From the NCBI GenBank assembly GCA_002479655.1, contig DLOQ01000129.1, forward strand, positions 50,819 through 60,178: a stretch of 9,360 bases of DNA, written 5' to 3'. The DNA is from Lachnospiraceae bacterium UBA7480. Lineage in GTDB: Bacteria; Bacillota; Clostridia; Lachnospirales; Lachnospiraceae. The notes under the pieces are model-generated. The model ran no database searches. It was not told where the DNA came from and was given only the letters and a program-made list of their open reading frames with translations. A program made the position numbers and the translations under genes. Below, piece after piece: positions 7,168 through 9,360 of this stretch. Positions within the stretch are counted from its first letter, which is position 1. Each line of letters opens with the position of its first letter.

Positions 7168-7241
7168 ACCGGAGGAATAATCAGATGCTATTAAGCACAG
7201 AAAGATTAATACTTCGCAGGTGGAAGGAAGAAGATGCGTAA
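7168..7241 (+). pseudogene. Truncated GNAT copy (ribosome binding site + 18 codons)
   Basis: TTACCGGAGGA plus ATG 7185 and 17 more codons closely repeat the beginning of the intact GNAT gene (5029-5099). By eye, 49 of the first 54 coding bases agree, and both copies encode the block TERLILRRWKEEDA. Where the intact gene has GAA for residue 19, this copy has TAA (7239-7241), after which similarity is lost. The ATG of the methyltransferase gene (7234) lies inside this fragment, so a broken GNAT gene has been joined to the methyltransferase start. The 18-codon peptide could now act as a translated leader. Confidence 0.8.
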
Positions 7242-7854
7242 ATTTACAGAATATATCGGCAGCCAGTTTGGCAATCCACATGGATTTGTTGGAATGATAT
7301 GCTGTTTTATCATGAATGTGATCAATCAGGCAATGTATAAGAATACAGTCACTTTAATAAATATTGATCGAGGAGACAAGTTTTTAGATATCGGATACGG
7401 GAATGGGTATTTGTTGCAGCGCATCTATAGCAAGACGGAAGCTGATTTGTATGGAATCGACATATCTGCGGATATGATGAAACAGGCGTTGAAAAGAAAT
7501 AAGAAAGCCGCCAAGCATGGACAGTTGTTTTTGCAGATCGGAAATTGTTGTGATCTGCCATATGAAGACAACATGTTCTCCGCAGTCTCCTCCGTTAATA
7601 CGGTATATTTTTGGAGTGACACGGTAAAGGGATTAACTGAGATCAATAGGGTATTAAAGCCGGGAAGCTCTTTTTATAATGTTGTTTATACTAAGGAATA
7701 TCTTGACACATTATCCTATACGAAGAAAGGATTCAAAAAGTTTGGACCGGAGCAGCTGATGGATCTTGGGAGAAAGGTGGGTTTCGAGAAGATCAGTGTT
7801 AAAAATATTGTGAAAGGAAAGAGCTTTGTGGTGATTTATACAAAGTATTCTTAA
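7234..7854 (+). CDS. Class I SAM-dependent methyltransferase
   Basis: The 206-residue protein has the Rossmann-type SAM site: motif I FLDIGYGNGYL (50-60), the acidic end of strand 2 in YGIDIS (D76), and CCDLPYEDNMFSAVSSVNTVYFW (about 105-127), the Methyltransf_11 post-motif region. RVLKPGS (139-145) is the usual strand 5 lead-in. It should methylate a small molecule using S-adenosylmethionine in the cytoplasm; the acceptor is unknown. The N terminus EYIGSQFGNPHG seems intact, so this ATG is natural. Its ribosome binding site GGAAGGAAGAAG is made of codons from the truncated GNAT copy, whose stop overlaps the first codons here, which may couple translation. The isochorismatase-family gene follows after 49 bp and is likely co-transcribed. 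Confidence 0.88.
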   Translation: MRKFTEYIGSQFGNPHGFVGMICCFIMNVINQAMYKNTVTLINIDRGDKFLDIGYGNGYLLQRIYSKTEADLYGIDISADMMKQALKRNKKAAKHGQLFLQIGNCCDLPYEDNMFSAVSSVNTVYFWSDTVKGLTEINRVLKPGSSFYNVVYTKEYLDTLSYTKKGFKKFGPEQLMDLGRKVGFEKISVKNIVKGKSFVVIYTKYS

Positions 7855-7903
7855 ATTATATTTTATACATGAGAAGGAAATCAACAGAAAGGAGTAACGC
7901 GCA

Positions 7904-8437
7904 TTGGTATTATTGGTGGTAGATATTCAAAAGGGAATCACGGACGAAAGACTTTATGATTTTGACGGATTTATTAAAAATACAGTCAGGATCATAGAGA
8001 CTGCCAGAAAAAATAATGTTGAAGTTATTTATATTCAGCATGATGATGGACCCGGTACGGGATTCTCTATGGGGGATGATGATTTTGAAATTGCGGATCA
8101 GGTGAAGCCGGCACAAGGCGAAAAGAGGTATATCAAAGAAACCAACAGTTGTTTTGGCAACAAAGAGCTTGCCGGTTATCTGGAGGGAAAGAAGGAAGAT
8201 ACCTTAATGATTGTTGGATTGCAGACAAATTTCTGTATCGATGCAACGGTCAAGTCCGCGTTTGACAGAGGCTATAAGGTCATCATACCAAAGGGAACCA
8301 ACTCAACTTTTGACAATGACTATATGGATAAGGAAACCACATATAAGTATTATAACGAAATGATGTGGCCGAAACGATTTGCTAACTGTATTTCGGTGGA
8401 GGAAGCAGTTACGCAGATTCTTAAGCAGGGAAGCTAG
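7904..8437 (+). CDS. Isochorismatase-family cysteine hydrolase
   Basis: The start is TTG 7904, supported by AAAGGAG (7888-7894) nine bases upstream; no ATG fits. The 177-residue length is normal for the family. The catalytic triad is visible: Asp7 in LLVVDIQKG, Lys78 in RYIKETNSCF, and Cys111 in VGLQTNFCIDATVKSAFDRGY (written here for its key residues). Relatives hydrolyse amides or vinyl ethers such as nicotinamide, N-carbamoyl compounds or isochorismate. The residues seen do not decide the substrate; the short lid and lack of neighbouring siderophore genes argue against true isochorismatase. A 24-base identical fragment of this gene lies at 5607-5630 behind the GNAT gene. It sits 49 bp after the methyltransferase gene and is followed by a separate promoter for the Cys/His protein. 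Confidence 0.9.
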   Translation: MVLLVVDIQKGITDERLYDFDGFIKNTVRIIETARKNNVEVIYIQHDDGPGTGFSMGDDDFEIADQVKPAQGEKRYIKETNSCFGNKELAGYLEGKKEDTLMIVGLQTNFCIDATVKSAFDRGYKVIIPKGTNSTFDNDYMDKETTYKYYNEMMWPKRFANCISVEEAVTQILKQGS

Positions 8438-8440
8438 TTG

Positions 8441-8469
8441 TTGTCAGGAAAACATTGATATGCTAAAAT
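8441..8469 (+). promoter_or_regulatory. Promoter of the Cys/His repeat gene
   Basis: -35 TTGTCA (8441-8446), a 17-bp spacer and -10 TAAAAT (8464-8469), preceded by TG at 8461-8462 (extended -10), form a strong sigma-A promoter right after the isochorismatase stop codon. Transcription would begin near 8476, about 25 bases before the gene. Confidence 0.72.
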
Positions 8470-8501
8470 ATCAGCAAAAGCCCATTGACAGGAGGAATGA
8501 G

Positions 8502-9101
8502 ATGAAAAAAGTAATAGCGGTCATTGCATTTGTGGCGATTGCGATGGTGTCAGGCGGCATCGCTTCCGTTTATGCAATGAATAATAATCCGGTGGAAATC
8601 AATGGTGCGCCGCAGACAGATGAAATACTGCTTGTCAGTGGGAATTCGGCGTGTCCGTGGAACGGGGAGTGCGGCAATGGCTATTGTGTAAATGAAGGCT
8701 GTCCGCGGAACGAAGAGTGCAACTACGGTTCTTGTGTAAATGAAAGCTGTCCGCGGAACGGGGAGTGCATCTACGATTGCGGAATAGACGGCTGTACACA
8801 GAGCGGACAACACAGCCATGGCATATGCAATGTAGCAGAGTGTACGGAAACAGGAGTACATATGCACAACGGGGAATACTGTTACCCCCACAGCGCGGAT
8901 GATGGGCATGCATACCATAATTGCGGCATGGCAGGCTGTACGGAAGCAGGAAGCCATACGCACAACTCTTGCGGCGTGGCAGGCTGTACAGAAGCGGGAA
9001 GCCATACGCACAGTTTCTGCGGAGTAGCTGGCTGCACGCAGACGGGAGAGCATCATCATGGAGAAAACGGCGGCGGTCATCATCAGTCCGGTCATCATTA
9101 G
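8502..9101 (+). CDS. Secreted Cys/His-rich 16-residue repeat protein, function unknown
   Basis: ATG 8502 follows GGAGG (8491-8495) by six bases; a longer open frame upstream lacks such a site and overlaps the isochorismatase gene. The 199-residue product starts with a clear signal peptide (MKK, hydrophobic core to about 22, likely cut after VYA at 25), so the mature protein of about 174 residues is exported. It consists of 16-residue units of two kinds: CPxNxECxxxxCVNE units, then CGxxGCTxxGxHxH units, with a His tail GEHHHGENGGGHHQSGHH. Regular Cys and paired His suggest zinc, copper or nickel binding or a disulfide-stapled surface protein; neither is shown. No sortase motif, lipobox or membrane anchor is seen, so it may be released. 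It has its own promoter and terminator-like hairpin, and its GC is higher than in the genes just upstream. I do not recognise an established family. Confidence 0.85.
   Translation: MKKVIAVIAFVAIAMVSGGIASVYAMNNNPVEINGAPQTDEILLVSGNSACPWNGECGNGYCVNEGCPRNEECNYGSCVNESCPRNGECIYDCGIDGCTQSGQHSHGICNVAECTETGVHMHNGEYCYPHSADDGHAYHNCGMAGCTEAGSHTHNSCGVAGCTEAGSHTHSFCGVAGCTQTGEHHHGENGGGHHQSGHH
8649..9062 (+). repeat. 48-bp coding repeats of the Cys/His protein
   Basis: Units are 48 bases (16 codons). The first kind occupies 8649-8696, 8697-8744 and a partial copy 8745-8777. The second kind occupies 8778-8825, 8826-8873, then, after a 48-base variant spacer (8874-8921), 8922-8969, 8970-9017 and a final partial copy from 9018. 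The copies at 8922 and 8970 are nearly identical, which points to recent duplication. Both repeat kinds and the spacer share the same length, so the second kind may have evolved from the first. Confidence 0.85.
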
Positions 9102-9146
9102 AAATTATGAAAACCTTGTTAACACCCTTTTAATTTTATTTCATTG

Positions 9147-9155
9147 TGCTATAAT
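9147..9155 (+). promoter_or_regulatory. Extended -10 promoter for the degV-like gene
   Basis: TG at 9147-9148 followed by one base and TATAAT (9150-9155) is a textbook extended -10 element; no good -35 hexamer is visible 17 bases upstream. Transcription would start at about 9161-9162, inside or at the foot of the hairpin at 9159-9186, so the transcript of the DegV-family gene would begin within or immediately at that structure. Confidence 0.55.
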
Positions 9156-9158
9156 ATT

Positions 9159-9198
9159 AAGGAAACGCTGATGAAAGCGCTTCCTTATTATTATTTTT
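9159..9198 (+). terminator. Hairpin with T-rich tail between the Cys/His and degV-like genes
   Basis: The arms AAGGAAACGCT (9159-9169) and AGCGCTTCCTT (9176-9186) pair over 10 of 11 positions around a six-base loop, followed by ATTATTATTTTT. It fits an intrinsic terminator for the Cys/His gene, although the T run is interrupted. Because the extended -10 element lies just before it, it could also be a 5' leader hairpin of the DegV-family transcript. Confidence 0.65.
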
Positions 9199-9220
9199 GA
9201 CAGAGGTGTTTTAAGGAACG

Positions 9221-9360
9221 ATGCAGTCAATAGGAATCGTCACAGACAGTCATAGCGGGATCACACAAAAGATTGCAAAGACATTAGGCGTGAAGGTACT
9301 CCCCATGCCTTTTTATGTTGGCGATGAGTGCTGTTATGAAGGGCTGGATGATACGGATGA
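9221..9360 (+). CDS. DegV-family fatty-acid-binding protein, N-terminal part
   Basis: The gene starts at ATG 9221, with AAGGA (9213-9217) a few bases upstream, and runs off the window after 46 codons. The visible part reads IGIVTDSHSGI near residues 4-14 and continues through LGVKVLPMPFYV and EGLD, matching the opening of DegV (IVTDSTxD...LGIxVVPL...DGxD). DegV proteins (also called FakB in staphylococci) bind a fatty acid and present it to a kinase for phosphorylation and membrane lipid synthesis, in the cytoplasm. The family's usual Asp after TDS-x-S is Gly here, a small variation. Whether a fatty acid kinase gene is nearby cannot be seen. Confidence 0.82.
   Translation, partial: MQSIGIVTDSHSGITQKIAKTLGVKVLPMPFYVGDECCYEGLDDTD

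Noticed and set aside
8649..9062. Regular 48-bp repeats as a CRISPR array
   Set aside because: The repeats are contiguous and in frame within a protein gene, without unique spacers or cas genes.
8550..9098. Long open frame on the minus strand (182 codons) opposite the Cys/His gene
   Set aside because: It is a by-product of the repeated codons of the + strand gene, lacks a ribosome binding site, and the + strand gene has a signal peptide, promoter and start site.

Overview
The window looks like chromosomal DNA from a low-GC Firmicute, probably a Clostridia/Lachnospiraceae-type gut anaerobe. The grounds are strong GGAGG-type ribosome binding sites, GTG/TTG starts, sigma-A-like promoters with 17-bp spacers, and the gene families present. 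No species can be named. Every gene found is on the + strand.

Left part (1-4105), moderate GC, core-like: the 3' part of a divergent ClpX-type AAA+ unfoldase, a membrane-bound diguanylate cyclase with a single-Cache-like sensor and a long Glu/Lys-rich tail, and a MATE-family exporter. Gaps are 31-60 bp with no terminator, so the three may be one transcript. A good promoter, tRNA-Leu(UAG) and an intrinsic terminator follow.

Middle part (about 4376-8437), clearly richer in A/T, reads as an accessory patch directly 3' of the tRNA. It holds an orphan SUKH-3-type immunity protein, a GNAT acetyltransferase, an ImmR-like repressor with an ImmA/IrrE metallopeptidase, a class I methyltransferase and an isochorismatase-family cysteine hydrolase. 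Two scars show rearrangement. Just after the GNAT gene is a fragment matching the 3' part of the isochorismatase gene (24 identical bp). Just before the methyltransferase is a second copy of the GNAT ribosome binding site and its first 18 codons, ending in a stop. The ImmR/ImmA pair lies between these scars, as if a GNAT...isochorismatase block had been duplicated and partly deleted around it. No integrase, transposase or att-like repeat of the tRNA end is visible.

Right part (8441-9360): a secreted Cys/His-rich protein made of 16-residue repeats, with its own strong promoter, then a hairpin and extended -10 promoter, then the start of a DegV-family gene that runs off the window.

Functionally, the left genes suggest proteolysis or second-messenger control plus export. 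The middle genes are a mixture of defence/immunity, regulatory and small-molecule-modifying genes. No complete known defence system is visible. The least explained items are the Cys/His repeat protein, the mosaic GNAT/isochorismatase locus and the unusual pore loop of the ClpX-like protein.
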